NCBI GenBank assembly: GCA_010093685.1
Contig: MU006218.1
Coordinates: forward strand, 1,862,933 to 1,926,932
Direction of reading: 5' to 3'
Source of the DNA: Ophiobolus disseminans
Lineage: Eukaryota; Ascomycota; Dothideomycetes; Pleosporales; Phaeosphaeriaceae
Length of the DNA stretch: 64,000 nucleotides
The first letter of the stretch is position 1, and every line of letters begins with the position of its first letter. The position numbers were made by a program, and so were the translations under genes. The notes under the pieces are model-generated. The model was not told the origin of the DNA, ran no database searches, and worked only from the letters and a program-made list of their open reading frames with translations. Below are positions 10,670-21,775 of the stretch, one piece after another.

Positions 10670-10673
10670 TTAA
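10670..10673. repeat. TTAA at right end of element
   Basis: Second copy of the TTAA flank. See the left copy at 5814-5817. Confidence 0.7.
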
Positions 10674-11087
10674 TCCGTAGTTTTCCCTCAATGTTGGTGT
10701 ATACAGGCGTCGAAAGGGACGGACCATATCGAACGTTGGCCCACCTAAGGAACGAGATTAATGTGAAGCTCAAGTAGTCATAACGGTGGCCAAAAAACTC
10801 GACAATGTTCACTGGAGAGGACGGTGTACATACGTCAAGCCCTCGATATCCTTGCCATCTGGACCGGCAAACGTGGCCTTGTAAATCCACATATTCCCTT
10901 TCTTCGGTTGCTTCGGTGAACAGTCAACGAGATGAACTGAAAGTGAGCACAATTGTTGATCTGCACGAGCTGAGAGATTGGATGTTGTTTGAGCGACTGA
11001 GGACTTATCCCTGGACAAGCTTGGTAGTGCTCCAGTGAGATTGATGAGCGCCACCAGAAGCAACAGAAAGTTGACGAAGATCTTCAT
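10674..11087 (-). pseudogene. small secreted protein copy B, 5' half
   Basis: Exon 1 (10834-11087) starts at a Met at 11087 with signal peptide MKIFVNFLLLLVALIN, then GALPS. It aligns with copy A through the LC-x-V segment and ends at a GTATGT donor in the same phase as copy A. Exon 2 starts at 10744 (acceptor TTAG) and runs into the TTAA at the element's right end. The rest of the gene is at 5306-5813. A transcript starting here would now read into the element and stop. Confidence 0.75.
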
Positions 11088-11844
11088 CTTGCCCGCAAAT
11101 TCTAGTAACGAGATCCGGGATGCAGGTTGAGGCACTATATCGAGGTTCCAAAGAGTATTGATGAGCGAGCGAAAAAGCGGGGTGATAAAGTCGTGGGAGA
11201 TGTGGGCGCAGTGAGGGCCTTTATGCACTCCTAGCCCTACGTCCGTTCGCAAGATTGGGCGGAGTAAACGGACTCATTGTAACTTTACAAACACCAATCT
11301 CTGTAAACGTGCTCGTAGTTGCGACAAACAAAGATTGATGAAGGTAAGGCGTGCTTTGTAGCGTCAGTGGTGATACATGAGCTGGTGCGCTTTGTACGTA
11401 CATTCTCATTATCTATACCATCTGTCGAATAACGAGTAAATATCAATGACTGAATCGTGTATAGACTTGCCACAGATTACTCTCCGAGTGCGGTGCAAAC
11501 ATTTTATTTCATCTTGGTTGTCGCGATGGTCCCCTTCATGAAGAGCATTTGGTGTAGGGAAGCGCTGCGCTGACGATGAATAAGATGACGACCTTCCGTA
11601 ATGAAATGCTGAGAGGCCTTATAGCTACGATAGACCAAGGTATCCTGCATCATCTGGTATTCATTGCACCTGACGATAACAGTAGTGACAGTCTGATAAA
11701 ACGCTGTTGATACGCTACTTACACCCTAACCTGAATTACCTCCCCTGTCTCCAAAAATTGCTATCATCTATATGACTTTTACACCCATCTCCCTATCAAG
11801 AGAATGTCCGCGTTGCGTGCAAGAACCAGTAAGCGAAAGACATT
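11088..11844. promoter_or_regulatory. promoter of copy B and intergenic
   Basis: The proximal 300 bases (11100-11400) are related to the promoter of copy A. The remainder toward the tyrosinase 3' end shows nothing coding. Confidence 0.5.
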
Positions 11845-13973
11845 TCAAATCACCACACCTCCAGCTTTGTTGACCGTCACCTCGGGATAGCGAGCCACCT
11901 TCTCGCTATACTCAATCGCTGCGCTCGGACTGTTGGGAATGTGGGCTTCGGAGCTGACCACCTCGAATGTAAAAGGGTCGAATTGTTTCTGCGGAATCGG
12001 ATTCCCCTCGCCCTGATGATGTTGTTAGTGGGGAGCGACGAATAGTAGAGAAATTGGGGAACTCACGGTCAAGACCTTCCAGGTCAACTTGTCCTTCAAG
12101 AAGGGCACAACGTCCTTCGAATCCAGACTCTCCAGCTTACCAGCGGCGACCTGATCAATAAGAGCTGCCGTCAAGCTAACACTGCCTTCATATGTCTTCT
12201 GTATCGTGGCGGCGCGTTTGTCCATGCTGCCCTCATGACTCGAGTGCGTCAGCTTCACCCAACTGCCAACATCGAAAGTCTGGTCGGAAGAAAAGTCCCC
12301 GACTAGCGAGAAACGAACAACGAAGGAAGGAGGCAGGTCGTTAGACATTGCTTTCGTGTCAATCGCCCAGTCGGTAAACTTGCCGTCTCCGGCTAACACG
12401 AGACGACCGCTTGCTGTTACAGGTTGGGCTGCAAGCATGCCTCTGGCGCTCGAGCCATACAGCTGTGCAATGGAGGCCTTGACAGCATCCGTATGCTCCG
12501 CTACTGACATTTGGCCTACCCGGGTTGTCTCTGGATATGCGTAGCCGAGCGTCGTGGTGTTGCGAGCATCATTCATCGTCCAGAAGCCGCCGGATGCTTT
12601 TCGGAAGGGTAGAAGTTCGGTATTCGCATCAACATTCGTGTTGTCTAGGAGGAACACGTTGCCAGTGAGCCCAATGTTTTCAGCTGTGAAGTATATATCT
12701 GGGTGGGCGGCCTGATACATAGCGAGGAGTCGGTCAACATTCCTGAAGCTTTTGGTCAGTGTAGCCGCAGAATCAGATCGAGAGGTCGACTTACGTGTGG
12801 TGGAGCATGAAGAGAGGATCAAAAGCCGAATACTCCAAGGGCCACATGTGGCCTTTATAAGTGCCGTTGCCTTCCCATCCTCCGCCTACGACACCATGTA
12901 TCCATCCATGTGCTTCCTCTACGGTGTTTGCGAATCTGTTGATACTACTTTGTCGAAATGCTCGGTCGACGTGGTCGTGTAGATTTCGTCGCTGTGCCCC
13001 ATATACCTCTGCCATCCGGCCTTGATTGGATCTCGAATCTGACCCATCAGAGGTGGGCCACCGTTGTGTCGAATTGAGATGTGACCACTGAGGCAGTGGT
13101 TAGCGCGTTAATGAGCGTAGGACGAGTACTCTTACCTTGCTTTCGAAATCTGCTGGTATAAGAGGATGGAAGTAGAACGCATACAGTGGATTCCAGATGG
13201 TGTGTCGTCCGCCAGAAGCCCGGGTGACTTCGATTCTCTCCTGCGTAAAGGACTCGGGAACAGAACTACCGTCGTTACTTTTGGCCCAATCCCAATATGG
13301 GATCCGAAAAGAGTTCGCTGCGCTCCTCCATCTCTCAGCCGAGTCACCTCGTGCCTCTGCGGCGTAGGCTTGTACCTGCTTGTATACTTCTTCCTAACGA
13401 ACAGTGAGTGGAAAGGGCGTAAGGGGTCCAGGATATATATCACATACCTCAAAAAGGGCGAGGTACGGCCGATGCCACCCCATGAACAGGATGTTGCCGT
13501 GCGGGCAATAACTCGCAGTGCCTATCCTACCCTCAAGACCTGGAACATTTTCCCAAGTCCTGTAAGGCCGACCATGGATGCCTGTATTGTGAACTTAGTA
13601 CTTGCAACGCGATATCTGCTGAGGGAAGCCTACTGGCAAGCGCGTAGTACGACCGTGAGTCACTTTGATCAGCCCATTGAAGAGCCGATAACGCCAGAAG
13701 ATATAAACTCCATTGCTCCGGAAAATTGGCCTGCAAATCGCGGACTTCGCGCCGCACTGGAACATTGCCTGGGCCGTGTTAGGATATCCCAGTGTATGGT
13801 GCAGTAGCATGCGTACCGTTCGCGTCTCGCCATCCAACTCCCGTTACGACACCATTTCTTGACTGCCTCTGTTCCAGGGTCCGGTGCGGACCGGCGGCTG
13901 TGACAGGAGTACAAGCAGCGAAAAGAACGAAAAGAAGTTGGAGTACAATCTGGACGAACCAAAGTCTGGGCAT
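11845..13973 (-). CDS. secreted tyrosinase
   Basis: Seven exons give an uninterrupted 602-residue frame: complement of 13817-13973, 13634-13756, 13448-13581, 13136-13393, 12795-13087, 12067-12742 and 11845-12012. The first intron has a perfect CTAAC branch site. The protein starts with a hydrophobic signal segment (MPRLWFVQIVLQLLFVLFAA). It then has the type-3 copper centre. CuA His are in SIHGRPYRTW, YCPHGN and WHRPYLALFE. CuB His are in EAHGWIHG and FMLHHTNVDR. Tyrosinases oxidise mono- and diphenols to quinones, for melanin or phenolic defence, and the signal peptide suggests a secreted form. The region after CuB is the usual C-terminal beta domain of the long fungal form. No defect is seen. 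Confidence 0.92.
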
Positions 13974-15351
13974 GTCGAGCGAATGTGATGTTTATGAACT
14001 GTGTTTGTGGTCAGAGTCAGGGTAGCGAAGAAATTTATCTTTCGTAACGTGGCTCGCGTAGTCAATGCTCACGCGGTCTCAACCGGTGGCGGGAGTTATG
14101 CGTGGAAGGCTACCAGCGGAACCTCCTCTCAGCCCCACCGCCAAACCAAGTTTTGGAATGACCAAAACCGGCAGTCTCCAATAAATGCTGTTGTCTATAC
14201 GTACATTCACAGTCTATTTGGATTGCTTTGGCATCAGGCACACGCCTGTCTTGAGTGCCAAGCCCTTTAACCTGACTGATGTGGTGGAAGTAACCAAGCT
14301 TGGAAATGGATGAGCCACGTAACCCAGAAAGTAGATGGAGATGCGTGTACGCTGCAAGTTTGAGACGAAGAAAACAAGGAGAGATTCAGAGAGGCATATA
14401 AAGCAAAGCGATCGCAGAATGAAAATAAGTTTTTCAGAGTGTGCGCAACGTGTTGTCGGTCACGAGCGCACGACCCAAACGGGAAGGCAGAAAATCTGGA
14501 GGCAAACGGGACGATGAGAATGTCTTACCTTAGAGAGCGCTAGCGAGAGTCCATCAGTTGGTCTGTGGTGGCGTTGAGGCGTCGGTGAAGTTAGTTTGGG
14601 GAGGGGAATGGCTGAGGTGGAAAGGTCGTACTTGTTCAGAACCAGCCCCTGTCCCTCCTTCCTCACCAGTTCGCCGAGTCGTGAAGTACAAGCTGTATCC
14701 TCGCGCAAGCACCGTTGTGTGTAACATTGGCTGCTGTTCCAAAATCGCCTCTCTATCCCCAAACCACTGCATGCACAATTCGATCGAACACTACACACTC
14801 TGTGGATATTGTATGGGCATGCGTCCTGCGCTTTGAGAAATGGTACCGTCAGTAGTTCTTGCAGCGTTTATGACGTTTGTGAGCAGTCGCACCCGATGAC
14901 TATAAATCGCAGTTGCACACGGATGGAAGAATAGGCGAATTGCATGAATTCCAGCCTGCAAACTTGGGCAGCAACGGTCGCATTCATGTCCACAAAGGGT
15001 GATGTTTCCGACCTCGAATGCAACTGTATCCCGTAGTTTTGGATCGCGCAGCGCCTACGATACCGCATTCGGTTCCTACACAATTCAAGCTCAGCGCATT
15101 GCGAATCAGGTCATCTTTCATTAGAAGTAGTGTGATGGGAAGGTTGTTTGACAGGTATAAGAAGTCGAAAGAAAACCTGTTCGATAACACGTGTGTCTCC
15201 CACGGTACGCAAAAGCTTCATGTGTATATGGAGCACAAAGAACACCACTGATATGCTGATTGCCCCATCATGTCGTGACTCGTTTCATTCGTGTAACCAT
15301 TGACCTCGTGGGAATCCTCGGTGGCTCCACTTGCTCCGCCTCTTCACCGCT
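13974..15351. other. intergenic, about 1.4 kb, no gene seen
   Basis: Contains the tyrosinase promoter and the 3' flank of the LanC-like gene. ORFs on both strands are short and lack family features. No repeats are evident. Confidence 0.5.
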
Positions 15352-16518
15352 CTATATGTCGTTGTAGCCCAAGAATCGTTTATCAAGCTGTTTGTCCGCA
15401 ATCGCCCAAGCCCAAGCACGGCCAGCCTCGCCGCACCAAAGCGCTGATGGGTCATCAGACTTTTCCAGCATACCATCTTTACCCATCGATTTGATTTCGT
15501 GACCAGTCGTGTAAGTCATAAAATGTTCGAAATGTTTGTCATCCAGGGCCAGCGCATTGCCGGAAATGCCGTGGCACAAACACGGCTCCTTGGTCAAGAG
15601 ACCTCTCTCCCAGATACATTCCCGAGCTGTTGCGACAACGCGATCAATACGTTCGTGCAGTCCGGAGAAGTATGGCCGGATTGACAGAAGCGAGGATACA
15701 ACACCGGGTGCACCGTGGCAAAATTGGACTAGTCGGTCGCGACCTGGCGGGAGCGACGACGGGAAATTGCCGCTTTCATATTGGTAACTGAGCAAGGCAC
15801 CCAATTCAGCCTCGAGTTTCGGCGCCCAGGAAGGGTCGGTGAGCACAATCTGTGTGATGATGCCGATCGCACCATGCGCTGCACCAACATAAGCCTTGCC
15901 GTGCCATTTCCATGGCCGTGGACTGGCCATGATATTCTCAATCACTTCGTCTGCCGTGTCCTCGATAAGCTCTGTCGTCTCTTTGTCCTTGGCGAATGCA
16001 CCGCGGACCAGGCGAAGAAGGTACAAATAGCCAGCTCGGCCATATAGCCACTCGTTGTTGGTCTCGGGCTCGAGCATGACAGCAGCATGATCGCAAAGCT
16101 CTTTCACGGTGTCTGGGTCATGCGCTGTCACGGCGTACAGCGCAAGGAGTGACATGATATCGTTCGAGACGCCACATTTGCTCGGAGAGGGTGCTGGGAA
16201 GTCTTTGATGTGTGTTTGTGCTTGCTCGATGTATGCCGCAGACCATGTGTTTAGGGGATAGTCCTCCAGCTTGAGGTCAGGGTAGAGGTTGTGAAGGGCG
16301 TAGAAAAGGAAGGCCACAGAAATGGGGCCATAGTACAGACCGCCGCCGGGTGGTACATGGTGAGGAGGATACTCACTAATGAGCCGGTCCAGAGACGATA
16401 GGAGCTGCTTATGAGGATCTCGTCGCGCTAGTGGGGCGTCATTCTTGAAGTAGCGGGGTATTGAAATCGGCGCCTTCTCCTGCGAACCGCCGGATTGCTT
16501 GACAGTCTCATCAGACAT
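15352..16518 (-). CDS. LanC-like (LANCL) protein
   Basis: An intronless frame. The first true ATG is at 16518 in a good context (CACC before ATG), giving 388 residues. The protein is an alpha-alpha barrel of the LanC-like family. The family hallmarks are all present: KAYVGAAHGAIG, then QFCHGAPGV, then CLCHGISGNA, with the Cys and Cys-His zinc ligands, and WCGEAGRAWAW near the C-terminus. Eukaryotic LanC-like proteins add glutathione to dehydroamino acids in proteins; fungal members are little studied. It lacks a signal peptide, so it is cytosolic. No lanthipeptide precursor or dehydratase lies nearby. Confidence 0.88.
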   Translation of the reverse strand: MSDETVKQSGGSQEKAPISIPRYFKNDAPLARRDPHKQLLSSLDRLISEYPPHHVPPGGGLYYGPISVAFLFYALHNLYPDLKLEDYPLNTWSAAYIEQAQTHIKDFPAPSPSKCGVSNDIMSLLALYAVTAHDPDTVKELCDHAAVMLEPETNNEWLYGRAGYLYLLRLVRGAFAKDKETTELIEDTADEVIENIMASPRPWKWHGKAYVGAAHGAIGIITQIVLTDPSWAPKLEAELGALLSYQYESGNFPSSLPPGRDRLVQFCHGAPGVVSSLLSIRPYFSGLHERIDRVVATARECIWERGLLTKEPCLCHGISGNALALDDKHFEHFMTYTTGHEIKSMGKDGMLEKSDDPSALWCGEAGRAWAWAIADKQLDKRFLGYNDI

Positions 16519-17225
16519 GGTGAGTAGAGTTTGTAGTCGTTGGCGTTGGTTTAGGCACTTCAAACAAAGGTAAGCTTTCTAGGGATCGACGAAGAGAGGA
16601 CGGTAGAGGGTGAACGCACGCACGATGACGTCAGCGGGGCTTTGCGGCCGCACCGGATCTCGACCGCGACTTCGAAAGAAGACGCACGAGTTGGTAAGAG
16701 TTAAGGATGCGCGATGGAAAGCGCAGGATCGAAAAGCGCACAGCAAGAAGCAAAGACAGCTGATCGCGAGGTGGTGGTCTTATTGGCTGGTGAACGGCAC
16801 TAGTTGAGCGACGCTGGCGGCTGCCTTATGCTTCGACAATGGCATTGCTCGCAGCCTTGCTACTACATATCACAGAAGAGCGAAAGCAAACAAAATAGCG
16901 ACCGAGCTATTCTCTATCGGATCCGGCGACATCAACTCCTCACGTTGTTTTTACACGATAGCTACTCACAGCTTTTATTCCTATCGTTTTTGCCTGTACC
17001 GATCGATGTATACTCTGGGTAGACGCAGAGAAACAATGCGTATGTTGCCGTTGTTTTCACTGGCCGATACAATCCCCCAAGGTTTGTGGTCCAAGCTCAA
17101 AATCAAATCGGACACGATTTCGGTGGCCACTCCAAACTACCTAGGTACATTGCAAAAGCTGACCAGTCGCAGCGACGACAACTGCAATACCGATAGACGG
17201 ACCAATTCCAACATGGGACTGCGAA
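16519..17225. other. intergenic, LanC-like promoter
   Basis: About 700 bases with purine-rich stretches near 16600-16800. No gene seen. Confidence 0.5.
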
Positions 17226-18102
17226 TTACGAACGCCATCGATCGACCGCTTCCGCCGGTAGCCCAGCGATCCTCTGCAGCGAGAGAGTCCCTATCCTTCT
17301 TCCAAGACCAGTCCTAATCTCTCGACCACCAGGCTGATGAACCTCGCTACAGCTTTGTTGCACTTTCCTCTGTTGGAACGAGTTGATAGGCGGAGTCATA
17401 TCACTGTCAGTGTTGTAGGGAGAGACGTAGATTGGTGCCTGATAGATGTTCTTGCGCTGTTGCCTCCTGCGGCAGAGTAGCAGTAAGACTCCCAGGGCGA
17501 TGAGTGCGATGATGCCTCCCATTGAACCTGAAATAGCGGGTATGGGTATAGGTCTGCTGTTGGGCTTGTGGCTCTCATTTGTGGAGGTTGTGATTGGTGG
17601 ATGGCCGACTGTGATGGGGGTAGTTGATTGAGCATTGCCGGTACTGCTGGGGGAGGCAGTGTCCGAGGATGACCGGGATGGCCAGAGGGTTGGCACGGGA
17701 AGTATCTCAGACGTATCTTCTGAATCTCGAGATCTTGTTGTAGCGGCGATAGTCCTCGCTGTGAATGTTGGAGTATCTGTAGTACCAATCAGTCCACATA
17801 ATGTCTTGCTCGATAGTCATCATGGGTCACTCACATCGGGTTGGTGTGCGGTCCTTCTCCTCGGGACAGGTCGCACCTGGATTGCATAGGTCTACTGAAG
17901 GCTGGAAACAACAACCTTCAAATCCGTTGCTACAATTGTAAAAGGTCCCACCGAAAGTGCACTCGGTCGGCTTTTGTTCCGTGCTCTTGTCCCAGCCTAT
18001 CGAGCGATAAATTACCGACGATAGAGTGGAGAAAGGGATGAAGAAGGGAGATCGATAGGAAGTTTTCAAAGATCCTGTATGGACCACGTTTGCGACAAAC
18101 AA
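17226..18102 (-). CDS. Cys-rich single-pass membrane protein
   Basis: Two exons are clear and a first exon is not resolved. The extracellular part has a compact Cys motif (CTFGGTFYNC, then GFEGCC, then a DLCNPG segment and CP). The intron has donor GTGAGT near 17833, its acceptor is near 17773, and the frame is kept through it. A Ser/Thr-rich stalk, a membrane helix (GGIIALIALGVLLLLC), a basic stop-transfer RRRQQRK and a cytosolic tail follow. This layout occurs in many fungal surface proteins sometimes annotated as sensor-like. The start is uncertain: the 5' frame opens at a TTG and no signal peptide is visible, so an upstream exon near 18110-18170 is likely. Confidence 0.6.
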
Positions 18103-18434
18103 TTACATTGACGCAATGACTATGCCATCGCAAGTCAAGCCTGCCCAGGTGGTGTGTACGACGAGGCATAGCAAACTAAAGGAGATGGCCTAGCGTGTGG
18201 CTCTTACGATCGGCTAATTAATAGCATCCTGCCTTGCACGGCCTTAGAATAAATTCATTGTTATGATTTACATAGTTTGACATGTAACGGTGGATGGGGG
18301 TCGGGCATATTGGAACGATTTTTGCGCTAGGGAAAACAATGACTTAGTCATCCGCCTTCGCTTAGTGCATTTGCGTCCCTTGGCGCATCGGATTGCGGCC
18401 GCCTCCTGCACAATTACCCCAGCAACCTGTCCTA

Positions 18435-19619
18435 TCATCCAATCCAGTATACCAACTTCTCTGCACTTACTGGCCTCATCCAATGCTTTTCACGCTTCAC
18501 TTGTCGATGTCCCACTCCGCCTGCGCCAAGTAATGCGAACCCATCCTCAACCACCTTCTCCAGTCCACCAGGCATCAACCGAATTGGGACCGGTCTCAAC
18601 TCGGAGCTCAACGCTTTGCTCAGCCACTTGTAGAATGCGACAGCAAATTCACGTGCAGCAGGCGACTTGCGCACCGTGAAGCCTTCATATTGCACTTCTT
18701 CGCCAAGGCCTTCCCACACCGCGCCGTATGTAGGCTCGATAGGCAGGTCACTTGCCTTCCAAGCCCCGCCCTCTCTTGAGCGTACGATAGCCATTTTTCC
18801 ATTATCTGCGAGTGTCGATGCGACACGTGCGACAGACTCGCCTTCGGATAGGCCGTCGTACGCATAGTTCATACCCGCTCCTTCGGACATAGTCTTGATC
18901 TGCTGTGGCCAGTCTTTGTCCCTGTAGTCCACGAGGTGGTCGTATGCGTATGGTTCCGCTTTCAGAAACTCCCACCGAATCTTGCTGGCGGTGCCGAAGA
19001 GCTTGATCTTCTTCCCACTTGCTTTTGCGCTAAGTCGAGCCATTTGCGCTGCATACAAGCCTACTGACGTAGATGCGCTATAGATAAGTACATTGATAGT
19101 TCCAGGCTCGTCCCCATCGCTACTATCACTCTGCCGCCATCCCAGGTTCTCCTTGAGAACAGCCTCGCGATCGTATTCGAAAGGTGCCAATAGACCCATC
19201 CTGTACCATATCCCTTGCGCAGCTGTTAGAGCGACAAGGCTTACACCTGCGGCCTCATCGCTCGATACGATGTCCGGTATGCGCCATACAAGGTCCCATG
19301 GGATGGTGAGATACTCCGAGAAAGCGCCTGGTCGTTCATTGATGCTGCATGCGCCCTGCAGGAACCCCGCGACACGATCGCTCCTCTGCAAGCTGGCGCT
19401 CTCCGGCACTTGCGACCCTATACCGACCACATGGCCCGCAAAATCACTTCCTACGGTTCGACCTGTCTTTCCCAGCGGATGTACAACGTACAGTGGATCG
19501 ATTGGATTTAGCGAGATGCTTTCGACTTTGACAAGGAGTTCATCGGCTGCGGGTTGTGGGAGTGCGATTTCTTTGATGTTCGCTGTGCGTGCTTCCGCAT
19601 CAAGTATGAGAGCGTTCAT
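18435..19619 (-). CDS. medium-chain (zinc-type/enoyl) reductase, ToxD-like
   Basis: An intronless 394-residue frame starting MNALILDAEART. The features are those of the medium-chain dehydrogenase/reductase superfamily. An N-terminal GroES-like half contains SLNPIDPLYV and GSDFAGHVVGIGS. The Rossmann half has the nucleotide-binding segment NVLIYSASTSVGLYAAQMARL. The structural zinc Cys cluster is absent, as in the enoyl-reductase/quinone-reductase branch (LovC/ToxD type). It is likely an NADPH-dependent reductase of an activated double bond. No polyketide synthase is nearby, so no pathway is assigned. Confidence 0.85.
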   Translation of the reverse strand: MNALILDAEARTANIKEIALPQPAADELLVKVESISLNPIDPLYVVHPLGKTGRTVGSDFAGHVVGIGSQVPESASLQRSDRVAGFLQGACSINERPGAFSEYLTIPWDLVWRIPDIVSSDEAAGVSLVALTAAQGIWYRMGLLAPFEYDREAVLKENLGWRQSDSSDGDEPGTINVLIYSASTSVGLYAAQMARLSAKASGKKIKLFGTASKIRWEFLKAEPYAYDHLVDYRDKDWPQQIKTMSEGAGMNYAYDGLSEGESVARVASTLADNGKMAIVRSREGGAWKASDLPIEPTYGAVWEGLGEEVQYEGFTVRKSPAAREFAVAFYKWLSKALSSELRPVPIRLMPGGLEKVVEDGFALLGAGGVGHRQVKREKHWMRPVSAEKLVYWIG

Positions 19620-20132
19620 GATGATCTGGCGTTCAATCGAGTCTGAACTGTGATAAGTGATCTGCGAAGGACTTTGGAAGTGTTTATAGCTGTATAGATG
19701 GGCCGTAGGACATGTACAGCGCAGGGCGTGCCATGTTGGTAACTATATCCGAACTAAGTACTCGCTTACTCACAACAATGAAGATTACCAACCACCTCGA
19801 CCCTGCAAATGGCTGTCCAAAAGATATTCTAGCAAAGCTCACATGTCTAACAGGTCTCACCGCCCAACCTCAACACGATGTTGCAAGTGGGTACCAAGTC
19901 GCCCGTCCACATTTTAATGTCGGACCCGCGATGGTAGAGACGGTCACTGCATCGTCCACTTGCTAGTATGTGGCGACAGTGTAGTCAATATTTCTGGTCT
20001 AGACATCCATAATTGAGGTCTCCGCGATTCCAGACGCTGACGCACACAGGGACTTGCCAAACACATGCAAAAAAAAGTCTAAATGGTCATTCGAAAGATA
20101 CTTTCCTATACTTGCAAAACCATAGCATGCTA
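19620..20132. other. intergenic, no gene seen
   Basis: Promoter of the reductase and 3' flank of the next gene. Only short ORFs. Confidence 0.5.
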
Positions 20133-21038
20133 TCAAGCTTTCCTTTTCCGCCCCTTCCCATCGACACTGGCAACCATATCCGCAAACACTGGGCTGAAGC
20201 TATGATAGTATTCGTCCTTCTCTTTCACATCTGTGAGAAACAGCCAATCTGCAGTTTCTTCGACCTGCTCGATCACGAAGTCCAGCACCTGCTTACTGAG
20301 GTTTGGTAACGAGTGTAGGATCACGGCGAGCTTCGAGTGACGGATCTTGTGCGATTGGAGCGGGTCGAAAGTATCTTTGTCGAGCCATTTGCTGAAAGTC
20401 TCTTCGAAGACGACGGTGATGTCTGTGAGATTGAGGTATGACTCCTTGTAGACGGCATTGGAGTTGAGTATTGCTGTCGATACCAGGCCTGGGTTATGCG
20501 CTGCTTGGCGTCAGAAATTGCGTCCTTTTCTCAGTTGAGTGCCGACTTAATAGCCCGCACCTACCCACGAAGCGATCATTGAACGTTGTTCCATTTCTCA
20601 CAGCTTGGCTCGCCTTCTTCAGATATGCGTAATCGGCGACTTCATAGGTGCTCGGCGTCTCGTCCAGGAAGATTCCGTCCACGCGCATCTTGGTGTTGTT
20701 CGTCACCTTTGGCCACTTTGCGTACACGTCAATCTCAGCCAAAACATCCTCGATGTCCTTTTCGGCGTAGTTTGTCGCAACGTAGCCCAGCGTGCGTATA
20801 TTCGGGTATGCGCGCAACTTCGGTATCTCGTCCAGATAGACTTGGTCGGGAAGGCTGCCCACACAAGGACCTGAACATGGATTCAATACGACCGTGAAGT
20901 CAACGTTGCGATGTGCTTTGGCCCTGCCAAGTCATCAGTATTTGTGTCGAATTAAGGTACAGACTAGACATACGCTGCGTATAGTGGGTCCCATGCGCCC
21001 AAGGTTGGGTAGATGTAGAGAGGCAAGAGGATCGACAT
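20133..21038 (-). CDS. spherulation-specific family 4 protein
   Basis: Three exons (complement of 20974-21038, 20565-20923 and 20133-20500) give 263 residues. The order of conserved blocks is that of the family: MSILLPLYIYPTLGAWDPLY at the N-terminus, then VVLNPCSGP, RTLGYVATNYA, VDGIFLDETPSTY, HNPGL and VVFEETFSKW. The fold is a TIM barrel related to glycoside hydrolases. The family is named from a Physarum gene, and fungal members are cell-wall or polysaccharide related. I see no signal peptide on this model, unlike many relatives. An additional 5' exon cannot be excluded. Confidence 0.85.
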
Positions 21039-21775
21039 GGTGGGTGAGCCTCGCGCAAGAGTACAACTAGGCAAGTTCCAGAAGGTTATGTATAGGACAA
21101 TCGATTGTAGCCATAGAATAAGTCTCGAAGCCCAGAGACGTGGTGTGCATGCGATATACGGGCTCGGCAGCTATCTTACCAGGAAACATGACGAGCCTCG
21201 CCGTGGGCTAGCCCTGCAACCACGATGTATATACGACCGGGCCTATGGCAAAGCAACATTCGGGATGAGGCTTGCGCGGCACGCACTAACGTTTTAGTCG
21301 AAGCGCTCTGTTTGGTCTGGTTAGTACTACATGTGATAAATTGAGTGCATGATGCGGGTGTCTTGATTAGATGTAGGGATGCAAAATAGCCGGGTAGATG
21401 AACTTCAACACCCTGACGGCTGATATATCTAATACTACAGCGCGCGTCTTGATGGGGAAATTGCCATGCAAAATGTGGCTGCTGTTCATGTGTGCAGGTT
21501 ACTGCAAGACAAGCGTTCATTGGGTTTTGTTGAAGCCCCGTAGCTAGTGCGTTTCCCAGTATGCGATTTTGTTTGATTATTTTATACGATGACAAAGACA
21601 CTGGTTAGCTGACTGAGCGTGTGCTGTATGTAAGATATGGGTTGAACTCGTTGTTCGCGATTTGCCGTTCCTTACTGTACTCTTTGTTGAAACTAAGACA
21701 TGACGAGTGAGTTGGTTGTCCTTTAGGATGACATTGCTCTATTTAAGCTACGATAGTACACTGCTGACTAAACAC
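21039..21775. other. intergenic, no gene seen
   Basis: Between the spherulation-family gene and the 3' end of the HET gene. Short shadow ORFs only. Confidence 0.5.
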
